Source of the DNA: Tomocerus qinae
Taxonomy: Eukaryota; Arthropoda; Collembola; Entomobryomorpha; Tomoceridae
Reading direction: 5' to 3'
Assembly (NCBI GenBank): GCA_020055645.1
Contig: CM034547.1
Span: 42,883,909-42,947,908 of the forward strand
Length of the DNA stretch: 64,000 nt
The position numbers and the translations under genes are program-made. Below the pieces are notes generated by a model. That model was not told the origin of the DNA, made no database searches, and saw nothing but the letters and a program-made list of their open reading frames with translations. Below are positions 1 to 11,036 of this stretch, one piece after another. Numbering within the stretch: position 1 is the stretch's first letter; each line of letters begins with the position of its first letter.

Positions 1-385
1 ATATAGAATAGTATCTAGGGGATATCTCCCAACAACATGCCCCATATAGCGGGGTAATATTTTCACACTATAGCGGTGTCCATAATTAAATTTGCCGTAT
101 TCTTTTACCCCGTTGGGATGAATTTCAACATCCAAATCCAATAGTTACATTTACCCAATATGGGGGTAAACCCCCTATATAGCGGGGTTTTATTTTCACA
201 CTATAGCGGTGTCTATATTTAAATTCGCCGTATTCTTTTACCCCGTAGGGATTAATTTTAACAACCAAATCCAATATTTACATTTCCCAAATATGGGGGT
301 AAACCCCCTATATAGCGGGGTATTATTTTCACACTATAGCGGTATCCATATTTGAATTCGCCATATTCTTTTACTCCGTAGGGCT
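1..385. repeat. 133-bp tandem repeat, about 2.9 copies
   Basis: The motif AGCGGGGT recurs at 48, 181 and 314, an exact 133-bp spacing. Each unit contains TTTCACACTATAGCGGT, a TTCTTTTACCCCGT block and a GGGGGTAAACCCCC-like block. Copies differ by scattered substitutions. The array runs off the left edge of the window and the third copy decays near 385. It looks like a satellite fragment or the end of a larger repeat. Confidence 0.85.
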
Positions 386-686
386 GAGTACCAATTTTTA
401 ATTCTGACATTTTCAAAGTTTCTATCTGCTAAATGTGTAACATAACCAGTTGTCCTTTTTGTGGAATTCGGGTGATTCGTGTCATTGAGGTGATTTAGTA
501 ATACTGACTGTCTATCTGGAATGCTTTTATTTGATATGCTCATTAAAAATAGAAGGAATAACATAAAAAATTCGAATTTTTTTTAAAAGGTAGAGAATGT
601 TTCAGGCTTTTTTTGATAAGGCTAACTCATTTAAAATAAATTTAGCCAATGGTTTAAATTCCTGTAGAAGGTCACAATTATCCATA
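386..686. other. no gene seen
   Basis: AT-rich spacer between the tandem repeat and the first inverted-repeat element. No convincing coding frame or RNA gene is visible. Confidence 0.5.
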
Positions 687-1608
687 CTGTTACAATTATC
701 GCTACGCGATATTTTTCAAATAATAACCGCAGTGAAAATCGCTTCTGATTGGTCGATGCATTTTTGAAATTGACCAATCAGAGCACAGGATTCCATAGCA
801 AAATTTTATATGATTTTCATAAATCATTCCCAAGGGAAATATTTATTTTAACACTGAACTTTGAACTACAGACTTGTGATAGGATAGGAAGATACGGATT
901 CACACTTTTAGCATAATCGCAAACTAATACACTGCACTCAACTCTATGATGCTTACTTCCTGAACAGAGCAACTGCTTGTTTGTTCAGACTGCTTATAAT
1001 AGTGAAGTAATAATCAAATTTGTAATACATGCAAGCAGTTGCTCTGTTCAGTAAGTAAATTAGTTAGTCTGTAATTTAATTTAATTTATAGTACACTGTA
1101 TTAGTTTGCGATTATGTTAAAAAAATTTATGCAAAATATTTTCAATCATATCTTGTAATTGTAATTTTAAAAGTAAATCTAATTAATTAGTTTGTACTAC
1201 TTCATAGAGAACGATGAATACGGAGTGTAGTAGTGGTGATAATATTGATGCAAAATGTTATGATTATATGTTTGTTCAGACTGCTTAGTGAAGTAATAAT
1301 CAATTGTAACACATGCAAGCAGTTGCTCTGTTCAGCAAGTAAGCATCATAAAGTTGAATGCAGTGTATTAGTTTGCGATTATGCTAAAAAAGTGAATCCG
1401 TATCTTCCTATCCTATCACAAGTCTGTAGTTCAAAGTTCAGTGTTAAAATAAATATTTCCCTTGGGAATGATTTATGAAAATCATATAAAATTTTGCTAT
1501 GGAATCCTGTGCTCTGATTGGTCAATTTCAAAAATGCATCGACCAATCAGAAGCGATTTTCACTGCGGTTATTATTTGAAAAATATCGCGTAGCGATAAT
1601 TGTAACAG
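687..1608. mobile_element. TA-flanked long inverted-repeat (foldback/MITE-like) element, 922 bp
   Basis: The element opens with CTGTTACAATTATCGCTACG at 687 and closes with its reverse complement at 1608. TA lies directly outside both ends (685-686 and 1609-1610). The arms match for more than 250 bp inward. The middle holds extra partial copies of the same segments, such as CAAGCAGTTGCTCTGTTCAG near 1030 and 1315, so the interior has been rearranged. No transposase frame is seen. TA duplication suggests Tc1/mariner-type mobilisation in trans, which is an inference. Confidence 0.85.
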
Positions 1609-1831
1609 TAACTTTGGAACTGTACATTTAACAAATATGTTTTTACAGACCGACGTAATGTCTTGAAAGTATGAAAGTAGTTTCCACTCCTACTCCTATC
1701 CTATATTCCTTGCTCCGATCCAAGGAATCTATATGAAAGTAACTGACTCTTACGGCTTTGAATAGAAAGGATGTCAGGTGTGATGAGACCTATAGGATAA
1801 GGTAGGTATACACTTCCGATGAAACGCTATT
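1609..1831. other. spacer, no gene seen
   Basis: Short unique-looking sequence between the 922-bp element and the 17-kb element. Nothing recognised. Confidence 0.4.
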
Positions 1832-1839
1832 GAGTCACT

Positions 1840-2105
1840 CAAGATGCCTAGAATTTGTCACTCTATAGTAACGCATTTATTTAAATCAACTCCATTACAA
1901 GGTGAAGACTTAGACGGGGTTTCCCGGGTTTTTGCACCCAATCCGTATTTACTTTCTACCACAGAGAGGTAGGCATCCAAACCAAATAACCATGGTTACT
2001 TTCGGCTTGGGTGCTTGCTTCTCTGTGGCAGTATAGGTAGAATTCGAATTGTGTGCAAACTCGGGGAATATCCCTCTGTCTTCACCTTGTAATGAAGGCA
2101 TCTTG
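1840..2105 (+). repeat. 266-bp end unit (MITE-like) of the giant element, left
   Basis: This unit is bounded by CAAGATGCC at 1840 and GGCATCTTG at 2097-2105, so it looks like a small transposon in its own right. Inside are sub-terminal inverted segments CATTACAAGGTGAAGAC and GTCTTCACCTTGTAATG. An inverted copy of equal length closes the giant element at 18608-18873. Inner flanks of both units are the same sequence (GTGCGAGCC...), so the inner ends have no GAGTCACT. That fits two end units framing a cargo. Confidence 0.75.
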
Positions 2106-2352
2106 GTGCGAGCCATATACAAAGTTAGCAGTTTTTTCACATTCCATAAACAATTTTCATTCGGTATAAAAAACGCTTGTTTTTACAAGTGTATTATATC
2201 TAATTTTGCCCTATGAAGCATTCACCTACAAACACCAACTTCAAAAAATGCTGTTACTGACTGACGCCCAGTCACATTCATCGATTTATATGTTAAATGC
2301 ATCCCTTTACAACAATGCCAATTTTTCTTAAAGACAATGATGTATGATTATT

Positions 2353-3471
2353 AATAAGAGGTTCGCTCTTATTCATGCGAATAGTTTGTGTTTCTGTCTG
2401 GATGTCTGTCTGTCTGTCTGTGGTCCACTCCTCCATGCATAAGCTATATGGTCAATAACTTTTGACAGAAGTAAAATTTTTAAATTCTGTCTTCGGATCC
2501 TGAAACAAGACGTATGATTTAAGATCGAGTTCGTTAATGGGTCACATCGGTCACACCCACAGGTCATGGGGAGTGACTTAATATCAATGACCGTTACATT
2601 TCATTGTAGTTACAATTTGATGCAATATGATGCCACATTCCAGTTTCCCGCAGACCCGCCACATGTTTTACTTCTTCCACTCATTCCACCGTGACTTAAA
2701 TTTTCGTATATCCACTGCGTATTCTGCTTTACGTCCCTATCAAGCGTCACTTTACAGTTCGTACTTCAATTTTCGCGTATTTTACATTTTGTTTCACCTA
2801 TTTAACGTTGATTTCGTCATTACATTCACCTTCACAATTCAACAGTTATCTCAATCGTCGTGAAATTATTTATTTTATTTCGTTTGTTACACGTATCACA
2901 CGTCAAAGGTACTTTTTTTTCACCTTTTTTTACATTACATTTTCTTCACACATATTTTATATCGATTTCATTACATTTTACCTCCACATTTCAACAGTTA
3001 TCTTCCCATTACGTACGTTTGTTATTTCATCATTCATCGAAGATACATCCCTTTGGGTACTTCATTTTGACTACTCAGTGAGGTGGAATTCGGCTAGATT
3101 TCCTTCGGGTCTTTTAGTTCAACAGCGTCTGTTTTCAAAATTCAGTTGGTTTTGTACATCGTATAGTCATGTAATGGTTCTTCCAAAAAAGCTTCTTAAA
3201 CAACTTTTGAAATACTATATGACAAATACCTTAATCCCCCGTCTGGAGAAGTGGATAACTTTCATTCTGTACATTCTAACCACTTCTTTTGACTCCGAAA
3301 CACTTTTCATGTTACCGAATGATTCAAAATACATTTCAGGGTCGGTCTGTCGTGGGGGCTAAATGGTCAGCCGCCTGGGCCCCATGATGTTTAACACAAA
3401 ATTTTACTGTCTTTTTTAACCTTTGACCTTTTTTGAACCTCTTATTGCTTACATCCTGTGTGTAACACAGT
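2353..3471. mobile_element. 1,119-bp insertion in the left arm with TTATT duplication
   Basis: The right arm (near 15000) runs straight through this site, so the extra DNA is an insertion. TTATT occurs on both sides (2348-2352 and 3472-3476), while the empty site in the other arm has it once. The insert begins with a perfect short hairpin, AATAAGAG-gttcg-CTCTTATT. AATAAGAGGTTC recurs inverted at about 3434-3445, close to the other end. It is pyrimidine-rich on the plus strand. A 184-codon frame at 2808-3362 has no recognisable domain and is probably fortuitous. The superfamily was not identified. Confidence 0.75.
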
Positions 3472-3818
3472 TTATTTCTTGTTTTAAAACTTCTTAGTAT
3501 GTTACATAATCTGTATGAATCTATTTCCAATTATGAACTGTCTGCTAGCTGAGAAAAATGTGAACAACTTTAAATAAATGCCCAAAAAAGTACTATGTTG
3601 GTGCTAAAATCCCTGCCTAAAAGTTCTGATGCATCAATCAAAATTATGAATAAATAAAAATGACATAAAGTAGATTTCTCAAGATACAGATTTATTTACA
3701 CCTTTGGTAGTTATTACATACAAAATGCACAGACAAAAACAATAAATAAAATAATATAATTGTAAACATGAGATAAATACAAATAAATGCTAATTGTAGA
3801 AAGTTGGTTGAGAGTCGG

Positions 3819-5364
3819 TTAGAAGATCCTGACTCGTCCATTGAGGTCGAGAACGGCGAGGTATCCAGCACGCATGACGGAAATATCCAAAGGCAGGTCG
3901 AGGAGGCAGTTGTTGCCAACAGAGTGGATGGTCTGAACAAGTTTTCCAGAGGACGAGTTGAAGACTTTGACCGAGTTGCTCCTTGAGTCGCAGACGATAA
4001 CGTTGCCACAAATATCCACATCGAGTCCAGATGGGCGCCGAAGAAGAGTGTTGTCCACCAGAAGTACGCTCATCCCGGTTCTCACGTCCACCTTGAAGAT
4101 GCAGTGCAGATTGAAGTCCGTCACGAACACGCTGCTCCCTATAATCAACAAAAACAGTTAAAATAGAATTAGATTTATGTGGCTACTTGAAAAGTAAAAA
4201 GACATGAAAAGTTAGTTACCTGTGTTATCGAAGGCCACTCCCCTCGGGTACTTGAACTCTCCACGGTGTTGACGGATGAATCGGCCGGTCGAGTCGAAGA
4301 ACTGGATCCTAGCGTTTCTCGAGTCGGCCACCACGATCAGTTGTCCATCCTTAGAAACGGCGATATCCCACGGAAATCTGAATTGGCCCGCACCATGTCC
4401 ACGACTCCCGAACGAAGAAATGAATTGTCCAGTGCAAGTGAAGATTTGAATCCGATGGTTGTCCTTGTCCACCACAAGAAGACGATCTCCAGCACAGTCA
4501 AACGCCATGGCAGTCGGACGGTTCAACTCCCCATCACCACTCCCAAGAGATCCGAACCGGAAATCAAATTCTCCATCAGGACGGAAGATAAGAACCTCGT
4601 GCTTCTCCCGATCACAGATCCCCAACTGCAATAATCAACAACAAACTTAATTTAGTTCCCTTCCAGAATAAATAATCTCATCATACACAAAAAGTAAATA
4701 TATCTCATTATCTATAATATCGATCTCATTAAATAGTATAATTTATAAATAATTCAATAAAGACTTAATTACCTGTTCAGTGGTTTTGCTGGTGGCGACT
4801 CCCCAGGGTTTTCTTTTTAAGGAGTTGTCCAGTCGATTCGTCCACCTCAATATCCAGGGAGACCACAGGACTAGGGTAATGGAGCACCGACGAGTAGTTT
4901 CTGGAAACATGGAAGGAGAGTGAAGACTGGATCCGGTCCCCAATGACGAGGAAAGCCATGTGGGGTCCGCACTCCAGAGGACGATAGACACATGAAATCC
5001 GAGACAAGTCACCCCTCAGTTCCAGCTGGACAGGATACCGGAATATTGAAGGGCTCCTCACGTAGCAGTCCAAAGTCATCAGGTCCATCTTCTCCAAGTT
5101 TGTTCCATCCACCCAGAATTCGCCCGCTTGGTCCTTGAAATGCTCCAGTTCCCCGCTCTTGAGTTCCAGAGTCTCGTAGACCTCCTCTTCAGTAACGGCG
5201 AACATGGACACAAGATCCGCAAGGCTTGTCCCTTCAGACGTCTCCTCCGGTGTGGCCAAAGCGGTAGAGTATTCACAACTATCCAGTCCATCTTCGAAAA
5301 GATCCGATGGCAAGGCGAAGAAACTCATCTCTGCTTCCAGATATCGTTCAACGATTGTCTCCAT
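3819..5364 (-). pseudogene. filamin-NHL protein, LIN-41/TRIM71-like C-terminal half, left copy (frameshifted in exon 1)
   Basis: Exons read 5364-4773, 4625-4220 and 4138-3819 with GT-AG introns. The ATG follows directly after a splice acceptor, and a 5' UTR intron lies upstream. The first about 90 residues are acidic and unrecognised. Residues about 110-185 look like a filamin/ABP280 repeat (CVYRPLECGPHMAFLVIGD). The rest is NHL beta-propeller repeats with TRIM71-style signatures DKDNHRIQIF, PWDIAV, YPRGVAF and VTDFNLH. RING, B-box and coiled coil of full LIN-41 are absent. TRIM-NHL proteins use the NHL face to bind mRNA, so an RNA-binding fragment is the likely ancestral product. One extra A in the lysine-rich run at about 4812-4818 shifts the frame near residue 185, before the NHL repeats. 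Exons 2 and 3 are intact here. A single homopolymer error could mimic this lesion. Confidence 0.85.
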
Positions 5365-5551
5365 CTGAAAATAACAAATAAATAAAATATACTCATAAAT
5401 ACACGAAATCATAAATACAAACCTGGCAATGAAACCAATCAATTAAATCAACTTGAAACAAATAAAAAAGCCATCACTCACCGTAGAAATAAAAAAGTCT
5501 CGAAAAAGGACTCTGTAGTAATAGTAAAAGTTCAGAGTTCGGTGAAGGTTT

Positions 5552-5583
5552 AGAGTTTGGAGGAGAGCTCTCCTCCAAACTCT
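5552..5583. promoter_or_regulatory. 32-bp perfect palindrome in the 5' UTR (left copy)
   Basis: AGAGTTTGGAGGAGAG followed at once by its exact reverse complement, inside the transcribed leader of the left gene copy. In RNA it could form a tight hairpin near the cap. In DNA it is a symmetrical protein-binding candidate. A shorter CTCGAG-centred palindrome adjoins it. Confidence 0.7.
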
Positions 5584-5646
5584 CTCTCGAGAGATATGGT
5601 TTGTGCAAGAGCAAAAATTGCTACGAAACTTGAAGGGGACTGGGGA

Positions 5647-5658
5647 CCTTTTATATGG
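5647..5658 (-). promoter_or_regulatory. TATA box of the left filamin-NHL copy
   Basis: On the minus strand it reads CCATATAAAAGG, about 65 bp upstream of the 5' UTR palindrome and upstream of a UTR intron whose donor TACG|GTGAG has its mirror image at 13018 in the right arm. The motif also fits a CArG/SRF-type box. In the extra upstream copies in the element core it is altered (CCATATAATTCC), so only the two gene-proximal copies keep it. Confidence 0.6.
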
Positions 5659-6533
5659 AACCGAAGGTTCCTTAATTATTTGTACCCACGTCTATACGAG
5701 TTGGTTAATATCCACAAAAAACGCCCCCTCCCTTTCTCTTCCATTCCAGTTCCAAGCTGCATGCAGTTCCACAATTAGATATTCCAGGCTCGGTCGGATG
5801 CAGGATTAGTGGATGCAGAGAGACTGCATGTCTGCCCATGCAGCCTTTCACTTCCAGAAACTCCCCCTTCTTCTCCATTCAGTATCACCCTAATTAGTTA
5901 AAAAGGGCGTTTCTTCCCACGGAAGGATTAAATAAATAATCTCATTTAACAATTTCTTCCTAATTATTATTATTTTCTTAAATAATTTTAAACAACTACC
6001 TTAAAAGTAATAATATTATTACCGTATCTATCATTACCATTTCATTACTAGATATAGAGACTTAGAGAGAGTAACGCTACAATAATATTATTATAATTCG
6101 CACATTGAACTTTTAGGCCACAAAACAAACTATTTCCTTCCAATAATCAGTTTTTAAGGAATGTTTAATGAAGAAATGGCCGTTATTACAAATTTATGAC
6201 ATTTTCGAATTAGAAATACTAAGGGCACACTGTTAATACATGTAACTTCATTGTGTAATAATAAATTAAAACTTCATTTAAAGTAACTGTCACCACATCA
6301 CATATTTTCACCATTTTACTTTTACAAGGCAAACATTTTTAGTCTTGTGAATTTCCTAAACCAAGGAATTTTTCGCATTTGATATTTTCGAATAATTAGT
6401 TTCAATTGGGACACAATGGCAATATTTGTGTCGTACTATTTCAAGTTCATCAAAATCTTATAATATTGTACATCTTGTGCATGCACTAACAAAAACTAAC
6501 AAAAACTAACAAAAACTAACTAACAAAAACTAA

Positions 6534-7537
6534 GAATATTTAAAGAAAAATGTTATTAAAACTAGTTGTTATTTAGTTTGTTTTGTCGCCTAACAGTTCA
6601 ATGTGCTAATTATAATATTATTGTATTATTATTATTATAAATTATTTAAGAAAATAATAATTAGGAAGAAATTGTTAAATGAGATTATTTATTTAATCCT
6701 TCCGTGGGAAGAAACGCCCTTTTTAATTAATAATGTGGGGATGAGGTTCCCCAATTGAATGCAGTGGACTGTGGTTTGAACTTATTATCTATCTCTAGCT
6801 TGTGTCTGGTGTAATGCGTTGTGTGTACTGGTTTCAGAAATTATGAAACTAACCAAAAATGATGTAGTCACACAGGTGTAAATAATCTAAACTAATTTAT
6901 TTACTAACCTAAGTATAATGTGACAATTAGTTACAATTAATAGAATTAAAAGATAACTACACTGAAAAGAATTGATCTATGGAGAGCACAAAAGGCATGC
7001 GTCCACACTGGAGCAAGTATCGTAATCAATTGATTTTGAAATGGTAGACAGAATGGTAGAAAAGAACGCTATATTAAAATAAGTGCGCGCAGGCACAGTA
7101 TCCTATGAAATAAAAGAGTAACGGTTATCATTCTCCCAAACATAGGGTGATACTGAATGGAGACGAAGGGGAAGTTTCTGGAAGTGAAAGGCTGCATGGG
7201 CAGACATGCAGTCTCTCCTGCATCCACTAATCCTGCATCCGACCGAGCCTGGAATATCTAATTGTGGAACTGCATGCAGCTTGGAACTGGAATGGAAGAG
7301 AAAGGGAGGGGGCGTTTTTTGTGGATATTAACCAACTGGTATAGACGTGGGTACAAATAATTAAGGACACTTCGGTTCCATATAATTCCATATTTCCCAC
7401 GCAATGTTTTCGATTCTACTTCATCTTCTTCCTCGTTAGGGCTTAGTTAGCGTTTTTTACACCTTAATTACAAACTAACAAAAGGATTTTTTACTTAAAC
7501 GTTTTTCTATGTTGCAGGCAAGATGCATTTTAGTTTT
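6534..7537. repeat. element core: diverged copy of the gene-upstream segment with a 0.4-kb insertion
   Basis: The segment repeats motifs of the gene-upstream region, for example GGAAGAAACGCCCTTTTTAA near 6705 and the CTGCATGGGCAGACATGCAG block near 7190. About 415 bp at roughly 6722-7142 is absent from the equivalent positions in the other copies and is presumably an insertion. No coding region was found. Confidence 0.6.
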
Positions 7538-8644
7538 TGTTAGTTTTTGTTAGTATTTGCTAGTTTTTGTTAATTTTTGTTAGGTTTTGCTACTTTTTGT
7601 TAGTTTTTGTTAGTTTTTGTTAGTTTTTGTTAGTTTTTGTTAGTTTTTGCTAGTTTTTGTTAGTTTTTGCTTGTTTTTGTTAGTTTTTGTTACTTTTTGT
7701 TAGTTTTTGTTAGTTTTTGCTAGTTTTTGTTAGTTTTTGCTAATTTTTGCCAGTTTTTGTTAGTTTTTGCTACTTTTTGTTATTTTTTGCTAGTTTTTAA
7801 TAGTTTTTGTTAGTTTTTGCTAGTTTTTGTTAGTTTTTGCTAGTTTTTGTTAGTTTTTGCTAGTTTTTGTTAGTTTTTGCTAGTTTTTGTTAGTTTTTGC
7901 TAGTTTTTGTTAGTTTTTGCTAATTTTTGCCAGTTTTTGTTAGTTTTTGCTACTTTTTGTTATTTTTTGTTATTTTTTGCTAGTTTTTAATAGTTTTTGT
8001 TAGTTTTTGCTAGTTTTTGTTAGTTTTTGCTAGTTTTTGTTAGTTTTTGCTAGTTTTTGTTAGTTTTTGCTAGTTTTTGTTAGTTTTTCCTAGTTTTTGC
8101 TAGTTTTTGTTAAGTTTTGCTAGTTTTTGTTAATTTTTGCTAGTTTTTGTTAGTTTTTGCTAGTTTTTGTTAGTTTTTGCTAGTTTTTGTTAGTTTTTGC
8201 TAGTTTTTGTTAGTTTTTGCTAGTTTTTGTTAGTTTTTGCTAGTTTTTGTTAGTTTTTGCTAGTTTTTGTTAGTTTTTTTTGTTAGTTTTTGCTAGTTTT
8301 TGTTAGTTTTTGCTAGTTTTTGTTAGTTTTTGTTAGTTTTTGCTAGTTTTTGTTAGTTTTTGTTAGTTTTTGTTAGTTTTTGTTAGTTTTTGTTAGTTTT
8401 TGCTAGTTTTTGTTAGTTTTTGTTAGTTTTTGCTAGTTTTTGTTAGTTTTTGTTAGTTTTTGCTAGTTTTTGTTAGTTTTTGCTAGTTTTTGTTAGCTTT
8501 TGCTAGTTTTTGTTAGTTTTTGCTTGTTTTTGTTAGTTTTTGTTAGTTTTTGTTAGTTTTTGCTAGTTTTTGTTAGTTTTTGCTAGTTTTTGTTAGTTTT
8601 TGTTAGTTTTTGCTAGTTTTTGTTAGTTTTTGCTAGTTTTTGTA
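7538..8644 (+). repeat. 10-bp minisatellite array TAGTTTTTGY (array 1)
   Basis: About 110 tandem copies of TAGTTTTTGT or TAGTTTTTGC, largely alternating T and C in the last position, with a few 1-2 bp slips. Every unit has a T5 run, so T-tracts recur each 10 bp, close to one helical turn. Confidence 0.95.
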
Positions 8645-11036
8645 TGAAATCCACAAGACTAAAAATGTTTACCTTGTAAAAGTAAAATGGTGAAAATATG
8701 TGATGTGGTGACAGCCACTTTAAATGAAGTGTTAATTTATTATTACACAATGAAGTTACATGTATTAACAGTGTGCCCTTAGTATTTCTAATTCGAAAAT
8801 TCTAAATATGTCATAAATTTGTAATAAACGACCATTTCTTCATAAAACATTGCTTAAAAACTGATTATTGGAAGGAAATATTTTGTTTTGTGGCCTAACG
8901 GTTCAATGTGGGAATTATAATATTATTATTGTAGCATTACTCTCTCTAAGTCTCTATATCTAGTAGTGAAATGGTAATGATAGATACGGTAATAATATTA
9001 TTACTTTTAAGATAGTTGTTTAAAATTATTTAAGAAAATAATAATTAGGAAGAAATTGTTAAATGAGATTATTTATTTAATCCTTCCGTGGGAAGAAACG
9101 CCCTTTTTAACTAATTAGGGTGATACGGAATGGAGAAGAAGGGGAGTTTCTGGAAGTGAAAGGCTGCATGGGCAGACATGCAGTCTCTCCTGCATCCACT
9201 AATCCTGCATCCGACCGAGCCTGGAATATCTAATTGTGGAACTGCATGCAGCTTGGAACTGGAATGGAAGAGAAAGGGAGGGGGCGTTTTTTGTGGATAT
9301 TAACCAACTGGTATAGACGTGGGTACAAATAATTAAGGACACTTCGGTTCCATATAATTCCATATTTCCCATGCAATGTTTTCGATTCTACTTCATCTTC
9401 TTCCTCGTTAAGGCTTAGTTAGCGTTTTTTACACCTTAATTACAAACTAAAAAAGGGATTTTTTACTTAAACATTTTTCTATGATGCAGGCAAGATGCAT
9501 TTTAGTTTTCATTAGTTTTTATTAGTTTTTGCTAGTTTTTGTTAGTTTTTGTTAGTTTTTGTTAGTTTTTGTTAGTTTTTGTTAGTTTTTGCTAGTTTAT
9601 GTTAGTTTTTGCTAGTTTTTGTTAGTTTTTGCTAGTTTTTGTTAGTTTTTTCTAGTTTTTGTTAATTTTTGCTAGTTTTTGTTAGTTTTTGTTTGTTTTT
9701 GCTAGTTTTTGTTTTGTTGGTTTTTGCTAGTTTTTGTTAGTTTTTGCTAGTTTTTGTTAGCTTTTGCTAGTTTTTGTTAGTTTTTGCTTGTTTTTGTTAG
9801 TTTTTGTTAGTTTTTGTTAGTTTTTGCTAGTTTTTGTTAGTTTTTGCTAGTTTTTGTTAGTTTTTGTTAGTTTTTGCTAGTTTTTGTTAGTTTTTGCTAG
9901 TTTTTGTATGAAATCCACAAGACTAAAAATGTTTACCTTGTAAAAGTAAAATGGTGAAAATATGTGATGTGGTGACAGCCACTTTAAATGAAGTGTTAAT
10001 TTATTATTACACAATGAAGTTACATGTATTAACAGTGTGCCCTTAGTATTTCTAATTCGAAAATTCTAAATATGTCATAAATTTGTAATAAACGACCATT
10101 TCTTCATAAAACATTGCTTAAAAACTGATTATTGGAAGGAAATATTTTGTTTTGTGGCCTAACGGTTCAATGTGGGAATTATAATATTATTATTGTAGCA
10201 TTACTCTCTCTAAGTCTCTATATCTAGTAGTGAAATGGTAATGATAGATACGGTAATAATATTATTACTTTTAAGATAGTTGTTTAAAATTATTTAAGAA
10301 AATAATAATTAGGAAGAAATTGTTAAATGAGATTATTTATTTAATCCTTCCGTGGGAAGAAACGCCCTTTTTAACTAATTAGGGTGATACGGAATGGAGA
10401 AGAAGGGGGAGTTTCTGGAAGTGAAAGGCTGCATGGGCAGACATGCAGTCTCTCCTGCATCCACTAATCCTGCATCCGACCGAGCCTGGAATATCTAATT
10501 GTGGAACTGCATGCAGCTTGGAACTGGAATGGAAGAGAAAGGGAGGGGGCGTTTTTTGTGGATATTAACCAACTGGTATAGACGTGGGTACAAATAATTA
10601 AGGACACTTCGGTTCCATATAATTCCATATTTCCCATGCAATGTTTTCGATTCTACTTCATCTTCTTCCTCGTTAAGGCTTAGTTAGCGTTTTTTACACC
10701 TTAATTACAAACTAAAAAAGGGATTTTTTACTTAAACATTTTTCTATGATGCAGGCAAGATGCATTTTAGTTTTCATTAGTTTTTATTAGTTTTTGCTAG
10801 TTTTTGTTAGTTTTTGTTAGTTTTTGTTAGTTTTTGTTAGTTTTTGTTAGTTTTTGCTAGTTTATGTTAGTTTTTGCTAGTTTTTGTTAGTTTTTGCTAG
10901 TTTTTTGTTAGTTTTTTCTAGTTTTTGTTAATTTTTGCTAGTTTTTGTTAGTTTTTGTTTGTTTTTGCTAGTTTTTGTTTTGTTGGTTTTTGCTAGTTTT
11001 TGTTAGTTTTTGCTAGTTTTTGTTAGTTTTTGCTAA
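8645..11036 (+). repeat. 1,264-bp direct tandem duplication in the element core
   Basis: TGTATGAAATCCACAAGACT starts at 8641 and again at 9905. The sequences that follow are near identical. Each unit has a spacer, the GGAAGAAACGCCC segment, the gene-upstream block with a degenerate TATA region, and a stretch of 10-bp array. The second unit merges into array 3. A further partial copy starts at about 12135 and leads into the intact right gene. Confidence 0.85.
9509..9906 (+). repeat. 10-bp minisatellite array 2
   Basis: About 40 units of TAGTTTTTGY, with irregularities (TTTTCATTAG, TTTTGTTTTGTTGG) that recur at the same offsets in array 3. The array was therefore copied within the larger duplication. 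Confidence 0.9.

Larger units (their letters stand above)
1840..6533 (+). repeat. left arm of the giant inverted repeat
   Basis: This arm pairs with 12003-18873 in inverted orientation. It covers the 266-bp end unit, an untranslated stretch, the minus-strand filamin-NHL gene with its promoter, and an inner segment. It ends in only a few copies of the 10-bp array (ACTAACAAAA motif, about 6485-6533). One insertion interrupts it (2353-3471). After removing insertions the two arms are about the same length (roughly 3.5 kb). By eye the exons are about 98% identical. Confidence 0.85.

Noticed and set aside
2808..3362. 184-codon frame in the left-arm insertion
   Set aside because: Pyrimidine-rich DNA giving Phe/Ser/Ile-rich translation, with overlapping frames on the same strand and no domain.
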